Part shown: positions 17,137-24,644 of the stretch, piece by piece
Numbering within the stretch: the first letter of the stretch is position 1
Layout: each line of letters begins with the position of its first letter
Assembly: GCF_019598945.1 (NCBI RefSeq)
Contig: NZ_CP080598.1
Span: 434,001 to 498,000 of the forward strand
Direction of reading: 5' to 3'
Source: Sphaerospermopsis torques-reginae ITEP-024
GTDB taxonomy: Bacteria; Cyanobacteriota; Cyanobacteriia; Cyanobacteriales; Nostocaceae
Length of the DNA: 64,000 bases
Notes under the pieces: generated by a model
Seen by the model: the letters and a program-made list of their open reading frames with translations, nothing else
What the model was told of the DNA's origin: nothing
The model's database searches: none
Made by a program: the position numbers and the translations under genes

Positions 17137-18130
17137 CCATACCTATAAACTCTATTTTTCCCCTTAATATCTGCGAAAATTTAGGCTTTTCTTTTAGAGG
17201 AGACCTTGGTGTTAATGAATATTTTTCAAAATACTCATTTTCCGCCGCTTCAATTCCAAACTTAGCCCACGCATAAAGCATAGCACGAACTTGACGCACA
17301 TATTTTCGATTAGGATTAGGAAAAACATTAGTTGTTAGTCCTGTTACTTATTGATGATTACCTTTCACTTGAAGTCTAATTTTATGCTCATTTACCTCAA
17401 ATCCATTTTCATGAATAATTGTTAGTAAATGATTACCAATAAAAACTTTTTCTGTATCTTCTCCAGTCAACACATATGCTAACTTATTAGGAAATTTAGG
17501 TAACGTTGTTGAAAAAGTAATATCATCTGCGTATCTTGTATAAGTAGCTTTACAATCTTTAGCCAACCTTTGTAATTGACTATCCATTTTCGCGCAAATC
17601 ATATTAGTAATTATTGGTGATGTTGGTGCGCCTTGTGGTAATTGATTGTTATAACAACAAATTTGTGCTAGAACTGTTGCTACATCTGGAGGTAAATTAT
17701 AAGGAGTAGCCATAAACATACCTCGCACCCTACCAAAATTAATAGAAGGGAAAAAATCTTTTAAGTCAATATTGAGAACATAGCGTTTTCTAGCATGAGC
17801 TTGAGCATTAGTTACAATATTTTTCCCATTTACGAAACCATGTACTGATGGCTTTGTTTGATATACAGCTTGTAAAACTTGATTAAGTTTTTTTTGAATA
17901 ATTTTAATTGCATTTACCGGAGTTGATATCTGACGAGTACCACCAGATTTTTTGGGAATTTCAAAAGTTGTGTATCGATGCTCAGATGGAACAAGATATA
18001 TATGATAGACAAGATGATCATAGGAAACTTCTACAAGGTTAGCTATATCTACAGGTCTTTTGAGATGGTAAAATTTTTCTCGCAAAGTTTTGGTACTTAG
18101 TTTTAGAAGTAACTTAGAATCTTGTTGCAT
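17039..18130 (-). pseudogene. Retron-type reverse transcriptase with one premature stop
   Basis: The minus-strand frame starts at 18130 and is open for 260 codons to a TAA at 17348-17350, then continues in the same frame to 17039. Retron RT hallmarks are present: NAQAH (NAxxH motif) before the first catalytic Asp in RYVLNIDLKDFFPSI, QGAPTSP, the catalytic YTRYADDITFS, and VTGLTTN (the VTG motif) just after the stop. The thumb region RQVRAMLYAWAKFG and GKIEFIGMVKGKDD follows. The stop replaces what is probably a Glu codon (GAA to TAA) in GNHQ-E-VTG. The last residues run antisense into the truncated DUF6887 gene. Retrons make RNA-linked cDNA from an upstream ncRNA and act in phage defence; no obvious effector gene adjoins. 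Without readthrough the enzyme lacks its thumb and should be inactive. Confidence 0.85.
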
Positions 18131-18160
18131 TATATTCGTAATGAATAATGAAGAAAAAAT

Positions 18161-18309
18161 ATCACTTGGGGATGTATTCTAGCTTTACTGTCCCCCCCCG
18201 GCCTGTTCTTTTTTTCTGATTCCAGGAGAAGGAAAGCGAATAAGGCTAACCGTCAAATACACCGTCGCAGGATCAACAACGGAAATCAATACTTATTCCC
18301 GCAAGTGAT
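18161..18309 (-). ncRNA. Candidate retron msr-msd RNA
   Basis: Directly upstream of the RT start, minus strand, an 8-bp inverted pair ATCACTTG (18309-18302) and CAAGTGAT (18168-18161) brackets 133 nt, like the a1/a2 arms of retron RNAs. Next to the arms GGG and CCC could extend pairing. Inside, GCGGGAATAAG and CTTATTCGC can pair, enclosing a TTAGC that could hold the branching G, and a C8/G8 run and A7 run follow. The RT start codon is 31 nt from the 3' arm. Structure was judged by eye only. Confidence 0.45.
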
Positions 18310-18670
18310 TTAAGTAGCTAGTATAAGCAATCATCTAAATTTGATGATTCACATTTAGCTGTTATATATTGTACCGCTAAATGCACGCAAACAGTCAAGT
18401 AACAAATTTGTAAACTTTGTAAAGTTTAATCAAATAATTTTAGAGTAGGAAATATTGCGATCGCTCTTATTTAACAGTGTGATAAATGCGTTAGCGTAGT
18501 TTATCGAAGGTATTGCGTGATTAACTCAAATACTTGATATCATAAATAGTAAAAAGCCATTCCAATTCTTCAACCATGACAGAATTAATACAGCGTGCGA
18601 TCGCTCTTAGTTAGATGATGGTGGAAGATGTGCGATCACTCTTAGTTAATATGGATGTAATGCGTCGCTT
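18310..18670. other. AT-rich spacer right of the retron
   Basis: No gene is visible. There are three copies of a gcgatcgctctta/gcgatcactctta unit. At 18576 a 12-codon frame MTELIQRAIALS resembles the start of a small antitoxin gene but stops at once, so it may be a remnant. Confidence 0.35.
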
Positions 18671-19087
18671 TTACTCTTGAGAAATATGATTTAACTCCCC
18701 AGGTAAAATCACTGGAATTTCTGAACCTAAAAATCCAGATACATCACGAGTGACAATCACATCTACCATTGATTTCATAGCACAAGCATACTGCACAGCA
18801 TCCTCAAAATCTCGAAAATTTAAAGCTACTGCTGTTTCTAACATATTTTTATCAACCGCGCAAATGTGTAAATCTGTGAGAATTTGAGAAATTGCATCTT
18901 GAGCAACTGTTACACCTGCGGCTTTACGAATAATATAATAAATATTAGTAATTGTGGTAGCAGCAATAAACCCCGCTATCTCACCAGCATCAATTTTTGC
19001 AAATAAACTTGCTGCGTCTTCTACAAAAGGTTCTCGTTCCAGTAAAAAATCTAGGACGATATTCGTATCAATAAAAATTCGTTTCAT
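18671..19087 (-). CDS. PIN-domain ribonuclease toxin (VapC-like)
   Basis: The 138-residue product has the PIN fold pattern: first acidic residue in IFIDTNIVLDFLLERE, a Glu/Asp in the middle (EDAASLFAKIDAGEI), and DFEDAVQYACA followed by DVIVTRDVSGF near the end, giving the acidic residues that bind Mg2+. PIN toxins cleave RNA and are blocked by a partner protein. Its ATG overlaps the stop of the upstream small gene by four bases (ATGA), the usual toxin/antitoxin coupling. It is typical in length and looks intact. Confidence 0.85.
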   Translation of the reverse strand: MKRIFIDTNIVLDFLLEREPFVEDAASLFAKIDAGEIAGFIAATTITNIYYIIRKAAGVTVAQDAISQILTDLHICAVDKNMLETAVALNFRDFEDAVQYACAMKSMVDVIVTRDVSGFLGSEIPVILPGELNHISQE

Positions 19088-19305
19088 TGGTATTTTTCAG
19101 TTAGATAAGTCGCATAATCTCCATTAATATTCTCATCACTAGAAGTATTTGCAGCTTTAGCAATACCACGCAGTCGAGATAAATTACCTTTCTTTGATGC
19201 TGAGATAGATTCTTGTTGAATTGATTCTAATACAGTTTGTACCAATTGCCAGCGTTCACTCATTGGTAACTGTAATACTTGTTTTTGCAATTCTTGTAAT
19301 GTCAT
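19084..19305 (-). CDS. Antitoxin partner of the PIN toxin
   Basis: MTLQELQKQVLQLPMSERWQ is the usual start of a cyanobacterial antitoxin family; the ATG at 19305 is preferred over the one at 19335 because it begins exactly at this motif. The C-terminal part, with RLRGIAKAAN and DYATYLTEKYQ, would wrap the toxin. About 73 residues, acidic and helical. The 3' end overlaps the PIN gene by 4 bp, so the two are translated together. In this class the antitoxin usually also represses its own promoter, which would lie at about 19310-19370. Confidence 0.75.
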   Translation of the reverse strand: MTLQELQKQVLQLPMSERWQLVQTVLESIQQESISASKKGNLSRLRGIAKAANTSSDENINGDYATYLTEKYQ

Positions 19306-19422
19306 GAGAAGATATCCAAAATTATTTATTTTCATTATATATCAATTTAGTTTAAGAAGAAGGATAAATTTTATTATACATCCAGTATAATAAATATAAT
19401 CACAAAACAAGGATGACATAAA

Positions 19423-19695
19423 ATGCAAGCCATTCTCCTCAGCAGTGAAGAAGTTGCTAAACGTGCCAAAGAATGATATGAAAATAGCATTCGTTCACAG
19501 GTAGAAACTGAAGAAAATATCGGTAAAATGGTGATTATTGATATAGAAACTGGTGAATATGCAGTTGACAAAATAGGAATAGAGTCAGCGCGTTATTTAC
19601 GGAATAAAAACCCCTTGGCTCGACTTTTTGGGATTCGTATTGGTTACAAATTTGCTGTTTCTTTCTGTGGGGATATGGAGCGTGATTATCGGTGA
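19423..19695 (+). pseudogene. Conserved cyanobacterial small protein with one internal TGA
   Basis: The frame MQAILLSSEEVAKRAKE meets TGA at 19474, then continues YENSIRSQVETEENIG, then KMVIIDIETGEYAVDKIG and ends at 19695. In relatives this family has Trp at that position (from memory, EWYENxIR), so TGG to TGA is the simplest change. The remaining 72 codons are well kept, suggesting recent loss. The function of the family is unknown; it often sits near PIN-type toxin genes and may be an antitoxin. Confidence 0.6.
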
Positions 19696-19775
19696 TAAAA
19701 TTCTGGTGTAAATGTGCGATCGCTCTTATTTTCTATAAACTAAAAAAGAGCGATCGCCTATCTGAAATTACCCCT

Positions 19776-20528
19776 CTACTCCTCCACAGATGCTAACTTT
19801 AAAGGATACAATGGCTCAGATCCATTTAATTGCCAAATCCTAAACACCAACGCAGAAGCTACAGTTAACCACACACAAGAAAAAGATAAAATTATCCCCG
19901 CTAAAGGTACTGTTTGCCAATAAATTGCTGTGACAATAATTGCAGATAACCAAGGTCCTAAAATCACTACAGGAACAGCAGCACCTAATCTGCGTTCTAC
20001 GGTAAAAATTGTATTCCAAGTATCACCGACAGCTAAATGCACTACAAATAAAATGAATGGTAATACTAAGAATTGATGATTTAATTCTTGCCAAATTAAC
20101 ACAGAAGAAATCACTCGTAAAACTGCAATTAGCATCCAAACTATAGGAAATGCTAAAGGTGGGGGCGACCATCTAGGTCTAATGACTTGAACATAAGTTG
20201 TTTGAGAACGGGTATTATCTAAAAGTGAAAAAATCCGAGAACGAATACTTAATAAAGCGAAAAATAAGGCAGTAACTACAGTGGTAACCCAACTAGGAAA
20301 GGCAGAATTACTATCAATTAAATTGACTAACTTTTCCATTCCTAGTAATACTAGAATCATCGTTCCTATTTGTAGAATAGTCCCTAGTTTATAAACGATG
20401 ACTGCTTTGATGTCTAGTTCTTGTGTTGCTGCTGATGTGTTGAGTGACTGTTTTTGATTCCCTGGTTTTACTCCCATTACCGTGTTGACAAACTTTTCCA
20501 GAATGCCGATATTATTAGTTTGATTCAT
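19776..20528 (-). CDS. TspO/MBR-family membrane protein
   Basis: A 250-residue integral membrane protein. After about 40 soluble residues it has five to six hydrophobic segments. RPRWSPPPLAFPIVWM in the middle and WNTIFTVERRLGAA are characteristic of the tryptophan-rich sensory/TspO family, which binds tetrapyrroles and may modulate pigment or stress responses. The protein is longer than usual TspO (about 160 residues) because of an N-terminal extension with one or two additional membrane helices. It is transcribed alone; spacers on both sides are AT-rich with HIP1 sites. Confidence 0.75.
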   Translation of the reverse strand: MNQTNNIGILEKFVNTVMGVKPGNQKQSLNTSAATQELDIKAVIVYKLGTILQIGTMILVLLGMEKLVNLIDSNSAFPSWVTTVVTALFFALLSIRSRIFSLLDNTRSQTTYVQVIRPRWSPPPLAFPIVWMLIAVLRVISSVLIWQELNHQFLVLPFILFVVHLAVGDTWNTIFTVERRLGAAVPVVILGPWLSAIIVTAIYWQTVPLAGIILSFSCVWLTVASALVFRIWQLNGSEPLYPLKLASVEE

Positions 20529-20729
20529 GGTTGATATATTGCGAGTATTTTTTAGTAGTGTTCATAAATTATTATATGATATAATTCACAATCAACCGTA
20601 GTTATAAATAGTTATATTTTTTTACTTCCTGCTGTAGAATAAACCCATCTTCTCATGTTCGGTTTCTTTGACAACCAATTCAGACATATCTTGATAAATT
20701 GATAATCAAGCGAGTTGAAAGTAACTGCC

Positions 20730-21056
20730 ATGAGTAATCTTTCCCATTCTCAGCCTGAGTATTTTGCACCACAAGAAAATAATGATCAGTTTTGGCAATA
20801 CATACAATCTTTAAACCCAGAAGCAGTATCCCAACTATCTAAACCTAACTCACCAGAAGTATTAGAATTGATTCAAAAATCTATTGTTGCTATGTTAGGT
20901 AATTTGCCTCATGACAGATATAATACTATGATTACCACTAGCCGAGATGAATTAGGAAAACTTTTAGGTTCAGCGATGATTGATGGGTATTTTCTACGAA
21001 ATGCAGAACAAAGATTAGAAATGGAAAAGACTTTTCAATTAGTAGATATTCAGTAA
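20730..21056 (+). CDS. DUF760-family protein
   Basis: About 108 residues, small and helical, with FWQYIQSLNPEAVSQLSKP near the start and VLELIQKSIVAMLGNLP followed by MITTSRDELGKLLGSAMIDGYFLRNAEQRLE, the DUF760 signature seen in cyanobacteria and chloroplasts. The ATG at 20730 (MSNLSHS) is preferred over the upstream TTG at 20715. No function is established. A dispersed palindrome follows immediately downstream and may serve as terminator. Confidence 0.8.
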   Translation: MSNLSHSQPEYFAPQENNDQFWQYIQSLNPEAVSQLSKPNSPEVLELIQKSIVAMLGNLPHDRYNTMITTSRDELGKLLGSAMIDGYFLRNAEQRLEMEKTFQLVDIQ

Positions 21057-21089
21057 AAATTAAGGTTAAAAAGAGTTATCTGTTAGCTT

Positions 21090-21225
21090 CCATACCCGCC
21101 CAGAAATGAATTTCTGGGCTAATAACCAAAGTAAACTAAAGTTTACTAAAAATTTTCGGGTTATTTAGTCATCTTTAGATGACTTTTGCTATGAGACTGG
21201 GAATTAATTCCCAGGCGGGTTATGG
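21090..21225. repeat. Dispersed palindromic repeat (cccgcccagaaatgaatttctggg)
   Basis: Two nested hairpins: cccagaaatgaatttctggg and actgggaattaattcccag, with outer cccgcc against ggcggg, and agtaaactaaagtttact and tcatctttagatga in between. It is shared by the ends of the DUF760 and pentapeptide genes. Confidence 0.6.
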
Positions 21226-21231
21226 TTTTAC

Positions 21232-21735
21232 TTATCTACATCCTAAAGATTCACGAGTATCTACACCAGTTTTAGAATTAATACCACTAGCTTTAGCACA
21301 AAGTTTTTTAATCTCTACTCCATCTAAAACCGCGTTGGTAAAGTCCGCACCAGTAACATCAACTTTATCAAATATGGAACGCAACATCATCGCATCTGTT
21401 AATACTGCATCACTTAAATCAGCATTTTTGAACTTGGCTAAATAAGCAATACCTTGACTAAAATCTACACCATGTAAATTTACACCTTCTAATAGAGTAC
21501 CATTAAACACAGCACCCCGTAAGTCAGCGTTGCTAAAGTTAGCGTTTTCTAGTTTAATGTTGGTAAATTCTTTACCTATTAAACTTTGTCCAGAAAAATC
21601 TTGACTTTCGACTTCATACCCCGCAGAACGGGTAATACTGGAAGAACTTGCTGCTTGTGCGGATAAGGGAGATACAAACAACACCACAGCTAAAACCACA
21701 CTAGCGAGTATTTGCCAAATTTGCCCACGCTTCAT
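21232..21735 (-). CDS. Exported pentapeptide-repeat protein, probably thylakoid lumenal
   Basis: The N-terminus [19 protein letters not shown] and then [10 protein letters not shown] is a signal peptide with an AQA cleavage site. The mature part holds about 13 consecutive A(N/D)LXX-type repeats, such as [17 protein letters not shown] and [11 protein letters not shown], which fold as a right-handed quadrilateral helix. A short C-terminal cap contains two Cys (KKLCAK and SLGCR) that could form a disulfide, as in the plant lumenal pentapeptide proteins. The role is unknown. It is transcribed towards the DUF760 gene. Confidence 0.8.
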   Translation of the reverse strand: MKRGQIWQILASVVLAVVLFVSPLSAQAASSSSITRSAGYEVESQDFSGQSLIGKEFTNIKLENANFSNADLRGAVFNGTLLEGVNLHGVDFSQGIAYLAKFKNADLSDAVLTDAMMLRSIFDKVDVTGADFTNAVLDGVEIKKLCAKASGINSKTGVDTRESLGCR

Positions 21736-21800
21736 AATTTTTGTTTAATAAATCTCAACAATTACACTATTAATTATTAACCCAAGTTGCTAGTTAGGAA

Positions 21801-21863
<63 letters not shown>

Positions 21864-21988
21864 TACAGGAGTTCAGGAAGCAGAAGTTATTAGTTTTGAC
21901 TTTTGAGTGCATGACTTTTGACTTAATACTAGGATGGATAAATGTTGACTTGCGATCGCCCAAAATACCTAAAATACCAAAAAAACCT

Positions 21989-23125
21989 GTGGCTAAACCA
22001 GAAAATAATACCCAAACTCTAGCGCAAACTTCTTTATATCACATCGGTGTTGAACTCAAAGCCCGCTTTACCAGCTTCGGTGGGTGGGAAATGCCGGTAC
22101 AATATAGCGGTATTACCCAAGAACACCAAGCTGTTAGAAATGCTGCGGGGATGTTCGATATTTCCCACATGGGTAAATTTACTCTCCAAGGTCAAAACCT
22201 CATTTCCCAACTAGAAAAATTAGTTCCTTCCGATTTAAGTCGTATGCAACCCGGTCAAGCTCAATACACAGTATTGTTAAATGAGCAAGCGGGAATCATT
22301 GACGATATCATTATTTACTACCAAGGTAGAGAAAATACAGATAGCGAAAAAGCGGTAATTATCGTTAATGCTGCCACAACAGAAAAAGACAAAACATGGT
22401 TATTACAACATCTTGACCTGGATACAGTGCAGTTTCAAGACCTGTCACGGGACAAAATTTTAATTGCTGTTCAAGGTCCAAAAGCTACTAACATTTTACA
22501 ATCTTTTGTATCCGATGATTTAACCCCAATTAAAGCCTTTGGACATCTAGAAACCAGTATTTTTGATCAACCTGCTTTCCTCGCTCGTACAGGCTACACT
22601 GGGGAAGATGGCTTTGAAGTGATGGTAGATCCTGAAGTGGGAATACAATTGTGGCAAAGTCTCTATGATGCTGGTGTCATTCCTTGTGGACTTGGTTGTA
22701 GAGATACATTGCGTTTAGAAGCTGCAATGGCACTTTATGGCCAAGATATTGACGATAACACCACACCCCTAGAAGCTGGTTTAGGATGGCTGGTACATTT
22801 AGATACTAAAGGCGATTTTATCGGGCGGGAAATTTTACAACAGCAAAAAACCGGGGGAGTACAACGTAAACTTGTAGGTTTGCAAACCCAAGGGCGAAAT
22901 ATTGCCCGTCATGGCTACCCCGTATTATCATCAGGTCAGGTAGTGGGAGACGTAACAAGCGGTACTTTATCACCTACCCTTGGTTATCCCATTGCTTTAG
23001 CTTATGTTTCCAGCCCACTGGCAACCGTTAAACAGCAGTTAGAAGTGGAGATACGCGGTAAAGCTTATCCAGCAGTCGTGGTAAAACGTCCTTTTTATCG
23101 CTCAAAAAATCGTGTTACTAACTGA
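21989..23125 (+). CDS. gcvT: Glycine cleavage system T protein (aminomethyltransferase)
   Basis: GcvT transfers the aminomethyl carbon from the lipoyl arm of GcvH to tetrahydrofolate, releasing ammonia; in cyanobacteria this serves photorespiratory glycine breakdown. Family segments [22 protein letters not shown], the folate-site YTGEDGFEV and [12 protein letters not shown] are all present. The GTG at 21989 gives about 378 residues, the family's usual length, and aligns with known N-termini; an ATG at 21896 or 21911 would add a Pro/Lys-rich tail encoded partly by repeat-like sequence. The gene is followed by gcvH after 82 bp. No glycine riboswitch was recognised upstream. Confidence 0.9.
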   Translation: MAKPENNTQTLAQTSLYHIGVELKARFTSFGGWEMPVQYSGITQEHQAVRNAAGMFDISHMGKFTLQGQNLISQLEKLVPSDLSRMQPGQAQYTVLLNEQAGIIDDIIIYYQGRENTDSEKAVIIVNAATTEKDKTWLLQHLDLDTVQFQDLSRDKILIAVQGPKATNILQSFVSDDLTPIKAFGHLETSIFDQPAFLARTGYTGEDGFEVMVDPEVGIQLWQSLYDAGVIPCGLGCRDTLRLEAAMALYGQDIDDNTTPLEAGLGWLVHLDTKGDFIGREILQQQKTGGVQRKLVGLQTQGRNIARHGYPVLSSGQVVGDVTSGTLSPTLGYPIALAYVSSPLATVKQQLEVEIRGKAYPAVVVKRPFYRSKNRVTN

Positions 23126-23207
23126 CAAGTTTTGAGATTTTTGAGGAATAATGTTGTTTGGGTTACTCTTGTAACTCCATTTTTTTTAACGTGGAAGAGG
23201 AAGTGTT

Positions 23208-23597
23208 ATGGCTTTTGAATATCCCGATGATCTACGCTATCAAGATACTCATGAATATGTACGTCTAGATGGGGAAATAGCCACGATTGGTATTACTGAG
23301 TTTGCTATAGATCAACTGGGTGATATTGTATTTTTGGAACTGTCAGAAATTGGTGAGGCAGTCGAAGTAGGAAAAAAATTCGGTACAATTGAATCTGTTA
23401 AAGCGGTGGAAGACCTCAATTCACCAGTTACAGGTACAGTAGTAGAACGCAATGAAGATTTGATTAACTCTCCTGAGTCAATAGTTGATGATCCTTATGG
23501 GGAGAGTTGGTTGGTCAAAGTGCGTGTTAATGATCCTGGTGAAGTTGAAGATGGGATGACAGCTAGTGAGTATAGTGCTTCAGTAGAAGGTTTGTAA
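23208..23597 (+). CDS. gcvH: Glycine cleavage system H protein
   Basis: At 129 residues it has normal length. It carries the lipoyl-lysine in [14 protein letters not shown] near residue 64 and shuttles the aminomethyl group between GcvP and GcvT. The domain order is the classic hammerhead: N-terminal [28 protein letters not shown], the lipoyl hairpin, and NPxG-like [13 protein letters not shown] good ribosome binding site, gaggaag, precedes the ATG. It follows gcvT on the same strand, but gcvP is 1 kb further on, with repeats and two unrelated genes between. Confidence 0.93.
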   Translation: MAFEYPDDLRYQDTHEYVRLDGEIATIGITEFAIDQLGDIVFLELSEIGEAVEVGKKFGTIESVKAVEDLNSPVTGTVVERNEDLINSPESIVDDPYGESWLVKVRVNDPGEVEDGMTASEYSASVEGL

Positions 23598-23604
23598 ACC
23601 TGGG

Positions 23605-23650
23605 GACAGGTGACAGGTGACAGGTGACAGGTGACAGGTGACAGGTGACA
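23605..23650. repeat. Heptamer tandem repeat (gacaggt)n
   Basis: About six and a half copies directly after the gcvH stop. The same unit occurs singly at 34206-34218, 59759-59772 and 60365-60390. Confidence 0.85.
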
Positions 23651-23694
23651 GAGTTGAAATGTTCTTTGGATCTGTTTCTTGTCATCTGTTGATA

Positions 23695-23806
<112 letters not shown>

Positions 23807-23836
23807 AATTAAAACAAATCCCAAAAAATTTTTCTC

Positions 23837-24166
23837 ATGAGACAGGTATCTTCTCCCCGTCGCAGTCGCATCCTTTCATCAGCAACTACAAAAACTGCAC
23901 AGTTATCAGACATACATCATTCTCAAGCAAAACGTCAGGAAATAGCTAAACGGTGTCGTGTTATTTTTGAACGTCTTCGAGAACAGCTAATAGTAGATCA
24001 TCATAACTGGTTTATTGCCATTGACCCCGATATGGAAGAATATTTGATTAATCCTGATCTACAAGGGTTAATACAGCAAATTCGTCAAAAATACAGCGAT
24101 AACGACCTGAAACTAACTATATTTCGCCTCAATGATACGGGAAACTGCGGTAGATTATGGGTATAG
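23837..24166 (+). CDS. Hypothetical protein, 109 aa, upstream partner of the aspartic-protease-like gene
   Basis: Not a recognised family. The N-terminal 25 residues are basic and Ser-rich and may be unordered. The remainder has two helices (QAKRQEIAKRCRVIFERLRE) and an HHNWFIAIDPDMEEYLINP segment typical of small cyanobacterial antitoxin-like proteins. Its 3' end overlaps the next ORF by 10 bp, so the two are translated together as a pair. The pair interrupts the gcvH-gcvP neighbourhood. Confidence 0.55.
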   Translation: MRQVSSPRRSRILSSATTKTAQLSDIHHSQAKRQEIAKRCRVIFERLREQLIVDHHNWFIAIDPDMEEYLINPDLQGLIQQIRQKYSDNDLKLTIFRLNDTGNCGRLWV

Positions 24167-24534
24167 GTTCTTTTGGTGACAATGGTGAGTTATGGTTAGA
24201 AATTCAGTTAGTTGCTACCAATAGCGAAGTATTTTCCGTTGAAGCTTTTTTAGATACTGGTTTTACTGGTGGGTGGTTAGCTATCAACTCCCAAGACTTA
24301 GCAGTTTTGGAGTGGCCAAGAATTGCAGCACAAATTGAAATGCGAACAGCAAGAGGTGAAGATTATTTTGATTTGTATGAAGGTAGAGTCATAGTTGATG
24401 AAACAGAGTTGATCATTCCTGTTCATGTTGGAGATGATATACCTGATACTCTCATGGGTTCAGCATGGTTGGATATCATGGAACTATTCATCAATAAATC
24501 TAAAAGTATATTTACGCTAAACAAAGTGGAATAA
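24157..24534 (+). CDS. Clan AA aspartic-protease-like (retropepsin-fold) protein
   Basis: The 125-residue protein contains VEAFLDTGFTGGWLAI near residue 29, matching the D-T/S-G catalytic loop of single-domain retropepsin-like proteases, which work as dimers. The second half has the expected hydrophobic-hydrophobic-Gly element DTLMGSAWLDIMELFI before the C-terminus. No signal peptide or membrane segment is present, so it is cytosolic. It overlaps its upstream partner by 10 bp. Such pairs are common in cyanobacteria and suspected to be toxin/antitoxin-like, which is unproven. Confidence 0.7.
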   Translation: MGIGSFGDNGELWLEIQLVATNSEVFSVEAFLDTGFTGGWLAINSQDLAVLEWPRIAAQIEMRTARGEDYFDLYEGRVIVDETELIIPVHVGDDIPDTLMGSAWLDIMELFINKSKSIFTLNKVE

Positions 24535-24644
24535 TCTATTTTCTTAGATTCTATTCGTCAACTATGATAATTAATTTTCCTATTCCCTAATATTTCCAAG
24601 TAATCATTACAATATATGAAAATGTAACATCTGGAGCATAATTT

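Noticed and set aside
17039-18130. RT considered as a diversity-generating retroelement or group II intron enzyme
   Set aside because: It carries the retron NAxxH and VTG motifs and QGAPTSP; there is no template/variable repeat pair, no maturase domain and no intron structure.
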